Source: Aureliella helgolandensis (GTDB lineage Bacteria > Planctomycetota > Planctomycetia > Pirellulales > Pirellulaceae). Taken from it: a stretch of 64,000 nucleotides of DNA. This document shows positions 46,272 through 56,210 of this stretch, piece by piece; the first letter of the stretch is position 1; every line of letters begins with the position of its first letter. The translations under genes were made by a program, and so were the position numbers. The stretch covers positions 5,208,001-5,272,000 of the forward strand of contig NZ_CP036298.1 of NCBI RefSeq assembly GCF_007752135.1. Reading direction: 5' to 3'. The notes under the pieces were generated by a model that was not told where the DNA came from, did not search any database, and saw nothing but the letters and a program-made list of their open reading frames with translations.

Positions 46272-47225
46272 TTAGGACGCGCCAGTATTGATCACTGGCT
46301 GCGTATGTCGATCGGAGCAGAGTACGACGAGCAGGTTCTGAACCATCGCAGCCCTTCGTTCATTGTCCAGCTCGACAATATTGTCTTTGGCGAGGTGTTC
46401 GAGTGCCATTTGCACCATTCCCACCGCGCCTTCGACAATTTTAGTACGAGCTGCAACCACCGCCTGTGCCTGCTGACGCTGCAACATGGCTGCCGCAATT
46501 TCTTGAGCATACGCTAGATGACTAATGCGTGATTCGACGATTTCAATCCCCGCTCGGTCGAGTCGCTCCTGGATATCCTTGCCGAGCTGATCGGAAATTT
46601 CCTGGGTACTCCCCCGCAAGGAAACCTCGTGGTCTTCACTGTCATAAGGATACCGCGAGGCCAAGCTGCGTAGCGCCGCTTCACTCTGAACGCCCACGTA
46701 ATCCTCATAGTCGTCGACCTCGAACAGCGCCTCTGCGGTGTTGACCACTTTCCAAACCACCACTGCAGAAATCTCCACAGGGTTCCCATCTCGGTCGTTC
46801 ACCTTAGAAGGACGCCCATGCGATCTCCGCTTCTCAGTGAGGACTTTACCAGCGGCATCCTTCGTTTCAGGAGTCGTAGTGGCCCCCGTTTCGAAATTGC
46901 GAATTCGCAACGATATTTTGGACTTGGTGTAAAACGGGTTTACCCAATAGAACCCCGATTCGACAACGCTGCCTTTGTAATTTCCGAACAGTAGGAGAAC
47001 GCGGCCTTGGTTAGGAGCGACGGCAATCAAACCGAACAAGCCAATGAAGCCTCCGAGCATGCAGACAGCAGCGAGCAGCAGGCAGAGCGTCGTGATTCCA
47101 GTCGGACGACTATCCGCAAGCGAGACCGTCCAGAAAAACAGCCCAACCGCAAACAGCTTCGACATCAGACAAAGAAACAATGGGATCCAACCCGCCATCG
47201 GGCGAAACTTCTTTTCTTGGTGCAT
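46272..47225 (-). CDS. SPFH/band 7 domain protein
   Basis: A 317-residue membrane protein of the SPFH (stomatin/prohibitin/flotillin/HflKC) superfamily. Two hydrophobic segments at about 12-70 (AVGLFFWTVSLA, LLLAAVCMLGGFIGLFGL) are followed by the SPFH domain (VAPNQGRVLLLFGNYKGSVV, GFYWVNPFYTKSKISLRIRN, DGNPVEISAVVVWKVVNTAE) and a helical region rich in Glu/Ala (AYAQEIAAAMLQRQQAQAVV). An Arg/Lys-rich insert lies at about 115-140. These proteins form oligomeric rings at the membrane and often work with proteases or NfeD proteins. AAGGAGAG lies 5 nt before the ATG. It is divergent from the BBP7-type gene. Confidence 0.9.
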   Translation of the reverse strand: MHQEKKFRPMAGWIPLFLCLMSKLFAVGLFFWTVSLADSRPTGITTLCLLLAAVCMLGGFIGLFGLIAVAPNQGRVLLLFGNYKGSVVESGFYWVNPFYTKSKISLRIRNFETGATTTPETKDAAGKVLTEKRRSHGRPSKVNDRDGNPVEISAVVVWKVVNTAEALFEVDDYEDYVGVQSEAALRSLASRYPYDSEDHEVSLRGSTQEISDQLGKDIQERLDRAGIEIVESRISHLAYAQEIAAAMLQRQQAQAVVAARTKIVEGAVGMVQMALEHLAKDNIVELDNERRAAMVQNLLVVLCSDRHTQPVINTGAS

Positions 47226-47847
47226 TTAACTCTCCTTGAGTTCCTAACGGGTAATTACAAATCCTCGGAATGGGGGTCTGCAACTCGACTTCTATCGGTG
47301 CTCTCAGCAGGGCAGGGCACCAGCTGTGCTTGAATGCATTGGGTGCGTCCCGAGAGCGACCGCTCCCCTAGGACTACTGTCCAGCCGCTGCAGCAACCTA
47401 GGCTCCATGACGATGCACGCACCACCTCAATGGCCCTCTTACTCTGGCCCGGTTGAGCAGAGAAGCAGGCGCACCGAATTCTGAATACTGCGTGAATAGC
47501 TCGCATTCATTTAGAGCAGCACTGCTGCAACCCTTGGATGAGCGGTGCCCAAAAAATCTGCGACCTGGGCTTCACCCAACTTTTGCTAGCTATCTCGCAA
47601 CACGACTCTCACCATGTGCAGGTCGTCCCGACTGGCTCGCCCACCCCCTCGCCCCTCCAATGTCAAACTATTCCGATTAGGCAGAGTTTGCGGAATTCGC
47701 AAAATTTACGGATTGCGCTAATTATCCGGGCAAGTGCTGACGATAACTCTAAACATCCCCAAGTTTGGAATGCTGGGGAGATATGCTGGCGCCCTTCCAT
47801 TTCGGGCGTTCAGCTCAAACGCCAGTTTTGCTAGGGAAGGCGCGGCA
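47226..47847. other. Divergent intergenic region between SPFH and BBP7 genes
   Basis: 622 bp. The BBP7 frame opens at 47734 but its real start is taken as GTG 47848. I see no gene here; promoters for both sides are expected. Confidence 0.45.
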
Positions 47848-49329
47848 GTGTTACAGCGACTTATTGCCTCAGTTGTAATGATTTTCAGTCTGATGGCTTC
47901 GATGCCCGTCATGGGCCAGAGCTATCAAGGTGCGAGCTCTGCTCGTCGACCTCAAGCTGCTCCACGAACGGGAGTTCCAAGCCGGTGGCAGGGAAAACCG
48001 AGCGAATCGCGTCCCAGTCGACGTCCCGTGACCACGGCCAGCCATGTATCTGCCGACTACGTGGTGGAAGGCGACATCATCGCTGACGGCGGCGACTACT
48101 ACGACAGTGGCTGCAGCAGTTGTGGCGGGGGAGGTTGCAGTACTTGCACCTCCGGCGGCGGCCAACTCGGCGAGGGATATTGCGACTCGTGCAATGTCCC
48201 CAACCGCTTCTGCATCTGTTTCCCAGCTCACGGTTGGGTTCAGGCTGAATACCTCAACTGGTCACAAGACGGCATGAATCTTCCCGCCCTGGTTTCCACC
48301 AGCCCTGATGGAACAGCGCGAGCCAATGCTGGCGTGTTGGGCAACACGGGGTCGATTCTTTACGGTGGCAGCAACAATTACCAAGACGACGACCGCTCTG
48401 GCTTCCGCATCCGCTTCGGATTTTGGTTGTCATCCTTCCCTGGTCTGGGCGTAGAGGGAGAATACGTAGGACTTGGCGAAGAAACGGAAAGTTACTACCG
48501 CAATTCCGCTGGCAGCCCGATCCTGGCCCGTCCGTTCTTCAACGTCCAAGACGGTCAGAACGACTCCGAATTGGTTGCTTTCCCCGGCGTATTGAATGGC
48601 AACATTGGGATTACAACGACTAGCGAATTCAACGGAGCCGCCTTTCGATTCCGTCGCCAACTGTGCTGTTCCAATGGTTGTGCGTACTCCCCACTCGTTT
48701 GTCAGACCGTGCCAACCTCCTCTCGCTGGGATGCAACCTTGGGCTATCGCTTCTGGCAACTCGATGAATCGCTCACAGCTACAGAGAATCTAAGGACTAC
48801 CGGCACCGGTACCACCGACACGTTCGCCATCACCGACCGTTTCGAGACCTTGAATCAGTTCAATGGAGTTGAGCTCGGAGTACTATGGCAAGGCCGCCGC
48901 GGCATGTGGTCGTTGGATGGACTGATGCGGTTGGGAATTGGTAACGTCAAGCAGACGGTCAACATCACCGGATCTTCACTCATCAATGAAGGCGGAGTCA
49001 GCACAGCTTACAACAGTGGTTTTCTGGCACAACGCAGCAACATTGCAGGCTACTCCCAGGAAAACTTTACGATGGTGCCCGAGCTGGGTGCGACCTTGGG
49101 ATACCAGATGACCCGCCGCCTCCGCGTCACCGCAGGCTACTCGGCCATCTATTGGGGAAGTGTCGTGCGACCAGGCGATCAAGTTGACCTAGACGTCAAC
49201 CCTTTACTACTTCCGCCCGAACAAGCCACTCCTGTGGTAGCAAATGGTGCACTCCGACCTCAGTTTCAATTCGTAGAAACCGATTATTGGGTACAAGGTC
49301 TGAGCTTCGGTGCCGACTTCCGCTGGTAA
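47848..49329 (+). CDS. BBP7-type outer-membrane beta-barrel protein
   Basis: A 493-residue exported protein. The GTG at 47848 has AGGGAAGG about 8 nt upstream and directly opens a signal peptide (VLQRLIASVVMIFSLMASMP to VMGQS), so it is preferred over the ATG 38 codons earlier. A Cys-rich neck at about 89-122 (GCSSCGGGGCSTC, GYCDSCNVPNRFCICFP) precedes a beta-barrel part: WVQAEYLNWSQDGMNLP, GFRIRFGFWLSSFPGLGVEG, WDATLGYRFWQLDESLTATE and the terminal strand with SFGADFRW, ending in an aromatic residue like outer-membrane barrels. This is the planctomycete BBP7 family. It is followed by a terminator, then by the giant DUF11 gene. Confidence 0.87.
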   Translation: MLQRLIASVVMIFSLMASMPVMGQSYQGASSARRPQAAPRTGVPSRWQGKPSESRPSRRPVTTASHVSADYVVEGDIIADGGDYYDSGCSSCGGGGCSTCTSGGGQLGEGYCDSCNVPNRFCICFPAHGWVQAEYLNWSQDGMNLPALVSTSPDGTARANAGVLGNTGSILYGGSNNYQDDDRSGFRIRFGFWLSSFPGLGVEGEYVGLGEETESYYRNSAGSPILARPFFNVQDGQNDSELVAFPGVLNGNIGITTTSEFNGAAFRFRRQLCCSNGCAYSPLVCQTVPTSSRWDATLGYRFWQLDESLTATENLRTTGTGTTDTFAITDRFETLNQFNGVELGVLWQGRRGMWSLDGLMRLGIGNVKQTVNITGSSLINEGGVSTAYNSGFLAQRSNIAGYSQENFTMVPELGATLGYQMTRRLRVTAGYSAIYWGSVVRPGDQVDLDVNPLLLPPEQATPVVANGALRPQFQFVETDYWVQGLSFGADFRW

Positions 49330-49374
49330 GATGGGGAAGAAACGCAGAACATTCCGTCTGAACAGGACGTCAGA

Positions 49375-49410
49375 GCTCGACCTTCCGGCTACGGTTAGGT
49401 CGGGCTTTTT
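49375..49410 (+). terminator. Intrinsic terminator after the BBP7-type gene
   Basis: GCTCGACCT (49375-49383) pairs with AGGTCGGGC (49397-49405) and is followed by TTTTT to 49410. It stands 38 nt before the start of the giant surface protein gene, so that gene is probably transcribed by partial read-through or from a promoter within the upstream gene. Confidence 0.8.
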
Positions 49411-49447
49411 GCATTCAATGACGTTCCACGGAAGGGAGCCTTTCTCC

Positions 49448-52400
49448 ATGACGAATCTACTTGGTCGTCTACTCGCCCGATTGAAGAAACACCGACCCAC
49501 AGGTTCGCAACGGCGTCGATCGCGAAATCGCACCTTGCGAGTAGAGCCGATGGAAATGCGCCGCTTGCTGGCTGGTGATATCGCCACCATCGGCGGTAAT
49601 GTTTTCACCGACAACACAGATGACGGTTTTGCGACCGGTACCAATCCTCCCATCGAAGCGGCCACGGTATATCTCTATCGAGATGGTGGAGCGGGGGCAG
49701 GCGTGGGGACCTTTGAGAGCTCAGGTGGCACCGCAGCCGGAGACGACATACTACTCGAAACCCTCGCCACCGACGTCAATGGTAACTATGCCTTCACCGG
49801 CTTGGCCGCTGGCCGTTACTTCGTGGAACAAGCGCCCGTCGCTGGCAAGCTCCAACGGACTGCAGAAACCGTCAAAGTCGTAGACATCACGTCGACGGAC
49901 GCGATTGGTGTCTCCACGCAGACCGTAGATTCGTTCAATGACACCCTGGCCGCCTTGGTGGTCAATAGCGGCACCCCCACACTGTCCAACTCTAGCGCCA
50001 GCGCGGAAGCGATTACGGGTGAACGCGATTTGGTGGTGAACCACCTCAGTGGTGGAAGCACGATTGCAGCCTCCTTAAATTCCACACTATTGACGGTGGA
50101 TACAGGCGTGGGAACGACAGGCACGGTCATCCTTTCCTATGATGGCGCCGATGGCGACGCGACCACGCTATCGCACCTCACCGGCGGCGATATTTTGGAC
50201 CTAACAACCGGGGGCGGATCGGCCTTCCATTTCCTGGTAGGCTCCGAAGCGGGCAACACGTTTGATATTGAAGTTTACTCCGGTGCTGGAAACTTCTCGC
50301 AGATCTCCTCTGAGTCACTCCCCATCACCGTCGGAGCCGCTGCTACGGAGGATGTCATCCTCGACTTCAGCTCGTTCACCGTGGGAGCTGGTACTGGCGC
50401 CGATTTCACCAATGTCACCGCCATACGCATCCAAATCAATCTAGCTGCTGCAGCGGACGCACAATTTGACTTCTCAGGAATCGTCGCCCCCTTCGTCGCT
50501 ACTGAGAATTTCGCCAACCTAAATCCAATGGCGATCGGAAACCAAGTCTTCGGTGACGACAACAATAACGGCACCCTAGATGTAGGCGAGAATGGAATCG
50601 CTGGTGTCGACCTCGTTCTGTACGAAGACACCAACAGCAACGGAACGCTTGATATCGGCGCGGGAGATACCGTCGTAGGCACGACGCAAACCACAGACGC
50701 CAGTGGGAACTATCTCTTCAGCGATTTGCTGCCTGGTGACTATTTCGTAGTCGTTCCAGCGACAGAGTTTGCTGCCAATGGCGATCCTCTATTCAATTTC
50801 CTCAGCAGCAGCACTGCTACGTTGCCCAATTCCGTGTTAGCCGATGGGACCAATGTCGGAGCGATATTTGGAGCTAGCGGTGTAGCCTCTGGGATCATCA
50901 CGTTGGTTGCTGGCGGTGAGCCAACTGCCGATGGCGACGACGCCAATACCAACAGTTTTGTCGACTTTGGCTTTGTGCCCGCCGTCGACCTTGCAGTCAC
51001 TAAAGTTGCCGTGGCCGAGGATGATCCCACGCCAAGTGATGGCACGGTAAATGCCACCGCCGGTGCTACCGTCACTTACACGATTACCGTGACGAATAAC
51101 GGACCAGCGGCATCGAATAACGTCGTGATTGTTGATGACCTACCGGACCTCACCCCAAACGCCCTGACCATCGAGTCCGCCACTGCCACAGGGGGCGGCA
51201 CTGTGACGCAAACGGGCAACTCGGCTGGTGAACTCGAGATCGCCTACGCCACACTCGCGTCAGGCCAGACCGAAACGATCACGGTCGTGGTGCGCGTCCC
51301 TGCAGCCGCAGCTGCTGCGACCGCTCAGCGCAACAACGTGAGTGTATCGGGAACCGGCAATGATACCGATTCAAACAACGATACGGCCTTCGCAGACATC
51401 GATATCGCTCGGCTAGCGGTACTGACCATTGCGAAGTCGGATACACCCGATCCGGTAGGCGTGGGCAGCACCTTGACCTACACGATTCTAGTTACCAATA
51501 CGGGCTCGTCGACCGCGACGAATGTCGAGATCTCTGACACACTTCCCGCCGGCTTAACCTTCTCTTCCGTTACCAGCACCGCCGGTACGGCTTCCGAAGC
51601 GTCTGGCGTTATCACTGTCGACATTCCAAGTTTAGATGTTGCGGGCACAGCTACCGTCACCGTTGTGACCACCGTTGCGGCTGGCTTCACCGGTTCGACG
51701 ATTTCCAATAGTGCCACCGCTCAAGCAGACGAAGCGGTTCAAGTTACTTCCACGGCAACGACGGACGTGAATCCGTCCGTCGATCTCGCCATCACCAAAG
51801 CCGATGATGTCGACCCGGTCGACCGGGGGGGGCAGGTCGTCTACACGATGGTAGTGACCAACAACGGCCCCAGCGATGCCACGAATGTCGAAGTCGTCGA
51901 TACGCTTCCGGCAGGAGTCACCTTCGTTTCGGCTACCGGTGGCACCGTTACCGCGCCAACTGGTGGTAGCTCCGATGCAATCATCAACGTAGGCAGCCTA
52001 GCATCGGGCGACTCAACCACCGTCACGGTAACTGTGGATGTTGAGCAAGCTGCGGCAGACACATTCACCAATAGTGCCGTGGTACGCTCGACCGAAACCA
52101 CCGCTGGATTTGACGCGAACACCGCGAACAATACAGCCACGGAAACAACTTCGACGCAACGCACTATCGACCTGGCGGTCACCAAGAGCGACTCAGCCGA
52201 CCCGGCCATCGCCGGCCAAGCCTTGGTCTATACGATCGTCGTGACGAACAATGGTCCGTCGGACGCGATTGGAGTGAATTTAGCCGACAACTTGCCGGAC
52301 GGAATTCAAATTAGCTCCGCGACGTCGACTGCTGGAACCGTAACGGTCCCGACCTCGGCACAGGATACCGTGGCGGCGAATAACGACGATTTAACCGTCA

Positions 52401-53713
52401 ACATTGGTGGTCTAGCCTCGGGTGCATCGGCAACGATCACGGTCAATGCAACCGTATTGCCAGATGCTCGCGGCACACTGAGCAACGTGGCAACCGTGTC
52501 GACGACAGATACGACGGCGACGGAGACCAACACGGCCAATAACGTCGCTACCGAAACGACAACGCTCAACTCCTCAGTGGATCTCGTAGTCACTAAAAAC
52601 GATTCCGTTGATCCAGCCCTGGCTGGTAATGCCCTGACGTACACCATTGTTGTAACCAATTCTGGTCCTTCCACAGCAACGAACGTGAATTTGTCAGACG
52701 TTCTTCCGAGTGGCGTTAGCTTTACGAGCGTAGCAACCACCCAAGGAAGTGCGAGTCAAGCATCGGGAACCGTGACGGCTCAGTTGGGAACTCTCGCACC
52801 GTCCGCTTCGGCCACCATCACACTCATTGTGGGCATCAACGGAGATACTCGAGGCACCTTAACCAATACTGCATCAGCGACGGCGACAGAGACGGAGTCG
52901 AATACGGCCAACAACTCCGCTACGGCCACCACAACGGTCAACGGCAGTGTTGATTTGTCGGTTACCAAGACAGACAATATCGACCCCGCAGCGGCTGGAA
53001 GCAACGTGCAGTATACAATCGTCGTTACTAACAACGGCCCATCCTCGGCTACGAATGTGGTGATGAGCGATGTATTGCCTGCTGGCATGACCTTTGTTTC
53101 AGGCACCTCAACGCTGGGCACCGTAACCAACTCGGGGAATACCGTTACTGGTACCATCGGTACTCTGGCCTCAGGAGCCTCCGCTACGATTACTCTCACC
53201 GCTTCAATCAATGCCACAGCAACTGGAACGCTGACCAATACCGCGACGGTCACCGGCACGGAAACGGACACCAATACTTCGAACAATTCAGCCTCGCAAA
53301 CAACGGCTGTCGCGGTGCCCAAGAGTATTTCAGGTGTGGTCTACGTTGACATGAATCGCAACGGAATCAACGATGCTGGCGACCAGATGTTGCCCGGTGT
53401 CACCGTTGTGTTGACCGGCACGGATATTACGAGCGCGACGATCAATCAATCGGCGACGACCGACGCGAACGGGGCTTACATCTTTAGCAACCTGTTGCCT
53501 GGCACGTACACCGTCACTCAAACCCAGCCGGCTGGATACCAAGATGGTGCCGCCAATGCCGGTACCGGATCGACCACGACGCCGACGACCTCCGCCAATC
53601 AGATCACCAACATCACTTTGGGAACGACCGACGCCGTCGCCTTCGATTTCGGAGACCTCCTGTCGCCACTCAGCAAGCGGCGGTTCCTAGCTTCCTCACA
53701 AGTCGGTGATTAG
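49448..53713 (+). CDS. Giant DUF11/SdrB-like surface protein
   Basis: About 1421 residues from ATG 49448 (GGAAGGGAG about 10 nt upstream). The N-terminus is very basic (RLKKHRPTGSQRRRSRNRTL) and has the planctomycete motif VEPMEMRRLLAG near residue 35-45, where signal-type processing is assumed. Domain order: SdrB-like beta domain (about 45-135), a spacer, a second SdrB-like domain with calcium-type loops (GDDNNNGTLDVGENG, about 360-505), six DUF11 repeats starting near 513, 658, 777, 907, 1043 and 1168, and a final SdrB-like domain from 1291 (VYVDMNRNGINDAGD). The C-terminus has PLSKRRFLASS. Such proteins are secreted, rigid, adhesion or surface-layer molecules. The DUF11 repeats are close in sequence, so slippage or recombination is possible. 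Confidence 0.9.
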   Translation: MTNLLGRLLARLKKHRPTGSQRRRSRNRTLRVEPMEMRRLLAGDIATIGGNVFTDNTDDGFATGTNPPIEAATVYLYRDGGAGAGVGTFESSGGTAAGDDILLETLATDVNGNYAFTGLAAGRYFVEQAPVAGKLQRTAETVKVVDITSTDAIGVSTQTVDSFNDTLAALVVNSGTPTLSNSSASAEAITGERDLVVNHLSGGSTIAASLNSTLLTVDTGVGTTGTVILSYDGADGDATTLSHLTGGDILDLTTGGGSAFHFLVGSEAGNTFDIEVYSGAGNFSQISSESLPITVGAAATEDVILDFSSFTVGAGTGADFTNVTAIRIQINLAAAADAQFDFSGIVAPFVATENFANLNPMAIGNQVFGDDNNNGTLDVGENGIAGVDLVLYEDTNSNGTLDIGAGDTVVGTTQTTDASGNYLFSDLLPGDYFVVVPATEFAANGDPLFNFLSSSTATLPNSVLADGTNVGAIFGASGVASGIITLVAGGEPTADGDDANTNSFVDFGFVPAVDLAVTKVAVAEDDPTPSDGTVNATAGATVTYTITVTNNGPAASNNVVIVDDLPDLTPNALTIESATATGGGTVTQTGNSAGELEIAYATLASGQTETITVVVRVPAAAAAATAQRNNVSVSGTGNDTDSNNDTAFADIDIARLAVLTIAKSDTPDPVGVGSTLTYTILVTNTGSSTATNVEISDTLPAGLTFSSVTSTAGTASEASGVITVDIPSLDVAGTATVTVVTTVAAGFTGSTISNSATAQADEAVQVTSTATTDVNPSVDLAITKADDVDPVDRGGQVVYTMVVTNNGPSDATNVEVVDTLPAGVTFVSATGGTVTAPTGGSSDAIINVGSLASGDSTTVTVTVDVEQAAADTFTNSAVVRSTETTAGFDANTANNTATETTSTQRTIDLAVTKSDSADPAIAGQALVYTIVVTNNGPSDAIGVNLADNLPDGIQISSATSTAGTVTVPTSAQDTVAANNDDLTVNIGGLASGASATITVNATVLPDARGTLSNVATVSTTDTTATETNTANNVATETTTLNSSVDLVVTKNDSVDPALAGNALTYTIVVTNSGPSTATNVNLSDVLPSGVSFTSVATTQGSASQASGTVTAQLGTLAPSASATITLIVGINGDTRGTLTNTASATATETESNTANNSATATTTVNGSVDLSVTKTDNIDPAAAGSNVQYTIVVTNNGPSSATNVVMSDVLPAGMTFVSGTSTLGTVTNSGNTVTGTIGTLASGASATITLTASINATATGTLTNTATVTGTETDTNTSNNSASQTTAVAVPKSISGVVYVDMNRNGINDAGDQMLPGVTVVLTGTDITSATINQSATTDANGAYIFSNLLPGTYTVTQTQPAGYQDGAANAGTGSTTTPTTSANQITNITLGTTDAVAFDFGDLLSPLSKRRFLASSQVGD

Positions 53714-53855
53714 GGCTCGACGCACTTGAGCCTGCGGATTGACGAAAAATCTGCGTCGCTCATCCCATTTAGCTCACCCCATTTAACTCAGGGCGATACC
53801 GACCGCCGCCGCTCCTAGCAACGGAGGCGACTTCAACAATACCGCCAGAACCCGT

Positions 53856-53903
53856 AAACTGCATGCTGTCAGGCCACTACCTGACGGCGTGCAGTTTTTT
53901 TTT
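53856..53903 (+). terminator. Strong intrinsic terminator after the DUF11 protein gene
   Basis: AAACTGCATGCTGTCAGG (53856-53873) pairs with CCTGACGGCGTGCAGTTT (53880-53897) apart from G-T pairs, followed by nine T residues ending at 53903. It decides the start of the next gene: an in-frame ATG at 53863 lies inside the stem, so it is not used. Confidence 0.93.
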
Positions 53904-53928
53904 GGTCTCGTGCAAGGGATACTCCGAA

Positions 53929-54858
53929 GTGAACCAGCCCTATTTCACTCAGCTTTCCATACCATTAATGGTGGAAGTCGTTGGGCAAGATGCTGCGAAA
54001 ATTGTCAATAACCTCTGCACCCAAGATATCGCAAAGCTCGGAGACGCAGAGAGTCGCGAATCCTTCGTCACCAACCTGCGTGGTTGGGCCGTTGCCCACG
54101 GAGCAATCGCTATCTTGGGAAACAGCGTCTGGATCTTCGGCCAACACTCACGGCCAGAGGCGGTCGCCCAGCACATCGACCGCTATATCATTCGCGAAGA
54201 TGCGGAAGTTCGGGAGCATTCCAACGATCGTGCACTCTACCTAATCGGACAGCCCTATTCCACGATCCTCGGAGAATCAACGCCAACAGAACTTCCGCTG
54301 CCAGGCAACGTAAATCGCTTTGAACTCCCGACAGGAGAAGCAATACTCGAAATACCGATTCGCATGTGGGGCGCAACGTCTGTCGCTTGGATCGTCGAGC
54401 AAGCGGCCACCTGTGCGGTCGACGACTTTCTCGTTCAGCATAGTCTTCAACGGCTTTCGAACGAGGAGTGTCGGGCGCTGCAAATTCAGAATTTTTGGCC
54501 GCTGGAATCCTGCGAACTACTAGAAAAGACCATCCCTCAGGAGATTGATCGCGACGGACTGGCCATCAGCTTTACGAAGGGGTGCTACTTGGGACAGGAA
54601 ACGATTGCCCGCTTAGATGCGCGCGGCCAATTGCAAAAGAAGTTAGCATTAATAGAACTCCCTGCGTCGGCGAAAGCAGGGGATGTAATTCTACACGGAG
54701 ACAAAGAGGTAGGCGTGTTGAGCTCGGTGGCTGGCACTTCGACGAACATCCCACAACCTTTGGGGCTCGCAACACTCAAACGCGGTTCCTTCAATCCAGG
54801 CACGGAATTGACTTGCAACGGAGATCGAGCACTCGTCCTAGCTCACGAGCTGACCTAA
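53929..54858 (+). CDS. ygfZ: YgfZ/GcvT-like folate-binding protein
   Basis: A 310-residue protein of the YgfZ family, which supports iron-sulfur enzymes such as the MiaB radical SAM protein through a folate-dependent step. The diagnostic motif KGCYLGQETIARL with the conserved Cys is at about residue 220. The N-terminal domain reads VEVVGQDAAKIVNNLCTQDI, typical of GcvT-like folds, and a small C-terminal beta domain follows (GDVILHGDKEVGVLSSVAG). The start is taken as GTG 53929 with AAGGGA about 10 nt upstream, because the earlier ATG lies inside the preceding terminator. Convergent with the ATP-grasp gene, the ends overlapping by 4 nt. Confidence 0.9.
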   Translation: MNQPYFTQLSIPLMVEVVGQDAAKIVNNLCTQDIAKLGDAESRESFVTNLRGWAVAHGAIAILGNSVWIFGQHSRPEAVAQHIDRYIIREDAEVREHSNDRALYLIGQPYSTILGESTPTELPLPGNVNRFELPTGEAILEIPIRMWGATSVAWIVEQAATCAVDDFLVQHSLQRLSNEECRALQIQNFWPLESCELLEKTIPQEIDRDGLAISFTKGCYLGQETIARLDARGQLQKKLALIELPASAKAGDVILHGDKEVGVLSSVAGTSTNIPQPLGLATLKRGSFNPGTELTCNGDRALVLAHELT

Positions 54859-55994
54859 CGCTCGGGGGAGGCTAGCGGAACCACGTTTCCCACCGCATCA
54901 AAGGAAACCGATTGGGTAAATGCGCCAGCCAACTCTCGCCTTTGGCCGTTCGCTAGCTGCAATGTTTCGCTGATCAAATTTCCTGTATAGGCGCTTGCCA
55001 GTCCAACCACGGAAGTGGTGAATCGTGGATTGATTTCAATCACCGTCCACGAATTCGAGTGGAGGTCGAAGAGCATGTCGACTCCGACCCACCCCATCCC
55101 ACCGGTTCCGCAGGCACGGAGCGCCGCATCGACCAACCTGCGGGGGGGAATAACTTGGTTCCCCCCCAACGAAATTTCGCCGCCTCGATACTCCCACCCC
55201 TGCTCCAACTCTCCAACCGCTTCCAGGTTTTGCGTTGCAGGTGGCAGCCAATGGGCGTTTCCCCGCGCATCGATGATGGCTGAACACCCGAAGGCGGCGC
55301 CCGCCAGGCAAGGTTGTACGAGCAGCGGCTCGGGCTGAGCCAACAGCTGTGCGTGGCGTTGCAGCAGCTCGTTTCTGCCCAGCCGCAGCACTCCCTCGCA
55401 CCCCGCCCCGTCATCGGGCTTGACTATCCACTGAGGCTCGTCCCGGGCAGTTCGGCACAAGTCTTGGGTGCTCTTCAGCCACGCAAGGGTGAGTGCCTGA
55501 AGCGGCAGCGTTGGTGGATGGGAAATGCCAGCCTCTGCCAACGCTCGAGCAGTCTTCAATTTGCTGCAAGCCGTACTTAGAAACGGGCCAGAGCAATTCA
55601 CCAACACGTTGGGCAGCGTCCCGAGTTTCTCTACGGCGGCCTGGAGTGCGCCTCCGCACTCCGGTGCAATCACCACTGCCTGGTCGCACGATTGAGCGAT
55701 GCTTCGCCAATGCTCCAACAAATCGGACTGGTGACTAGGCTCCAGGAGGACGACGTGGGCAGCCTCCCGCAGCTTGAGCAAAAAACGCGTTTCTTGTAAC
55801 TCTCTAGAAATTGCAACGTATACTTCATTGCCAGCTTCTGTAAGTTGCTCTACCAAACTGGCCAGCATCGCCATGCCCTCTCTGTGCATGGAGAATGCTT
55901 GTAGCTGGTCGCGCGCAGGCAGAGTCGGCGTTTCCCCCCAGGGGTGGATGCTTGTACCGCCGCCGCACATCCATTCTAGCACTGCAATTTTCAT
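54855..55994 (-). CDS. ATP-grasp ligase
   Basis: A 379-residue ATP-grasp fold protein. The N-terminus KIAVLEWMCGGGTSIHPWGE is followed by a Rossmann-like domain. The ATP-binding region contains QWIVKPDDGAGCEGVLRLGR (Lys for phosphate contact) and the C-terminal metal site SNSWTVIEINPRFTTSVVGL with Glu and Asn ligands. This architecture is shared with carboxylate-amine ligases, including archaeal tyramine-glutamate ligase MfnD; the link to methanofuran-like cofactor making is only a guess. The neighbour on the other strand side is the flagellar flgN-flgK-flgL operon (divergent), on the other the YgfZ gene. The substrate is unknown. Confidence 0.8.
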   Translation of the reverse strand: MKIAVLEWMCGGGTSIHPWGETPTLPARDQLQAFSMHREGMAMLASLVEQLTEAGNEVYVAISRELQETRFLLKLREAAHVVLLEPSHQSDLLEHWRSIAQSCDQAVVIAPECGGALQAAVEKLGTLPNVLVNCSGPFLSTACSKLKTARALAEAGISHPPTLPLQALTLAWLKSTQDLCRTARDEPQWIVKPDDGAGCEGVLRLGRNELLQRHAQLLAQPEPLLVQPCLAGAAFGCSAIIDARGNAHWLPPATQNLEAVGELEQGWEYRGGEISLGGNQVIPPRRLVDAALRACGTGGMGWVGVDMLFDLHSNSWTVIEINPRFTTSVVGLASAYTGNLISETLQLANGQRRELAGAFTQSVSFDAVGNVVPLASPER

Positions 55995-56210
55995 ATTCGA
56001 TTCGCCGAATTCGGTTTGCTGGCTTCGTCAGCAGGCCCCAAGCCGGACGCGCCGCCACGCGGTTGACATTAATCATCGGTTGCCCTGAACATTCTGCAGG
56101 AGCAATGCCGATTAATCCTGTTGGGCAATTGTGCGCCTGTCGCGACAAAGTGTCGATGGCGGAGCTGCGCGGCGTTCATGGCATAAAACAGGGATGTGGG
56201 AGAACGACAG

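Noticed and set aside
50275-53322. Long Val/Ala/Pro-rich minus-strand frames (up to 180 codons)
   Set aside because: Shadows of the repetitive DUF11 coding sequence; composition follows from the complementary codons.
53863-53928. Upstream ATG for the YgfZ gene
   Set aside because: It falls inside the stem of the preceding terminator; the GTG at 53929 has a ribosome binding site and matches the family start.
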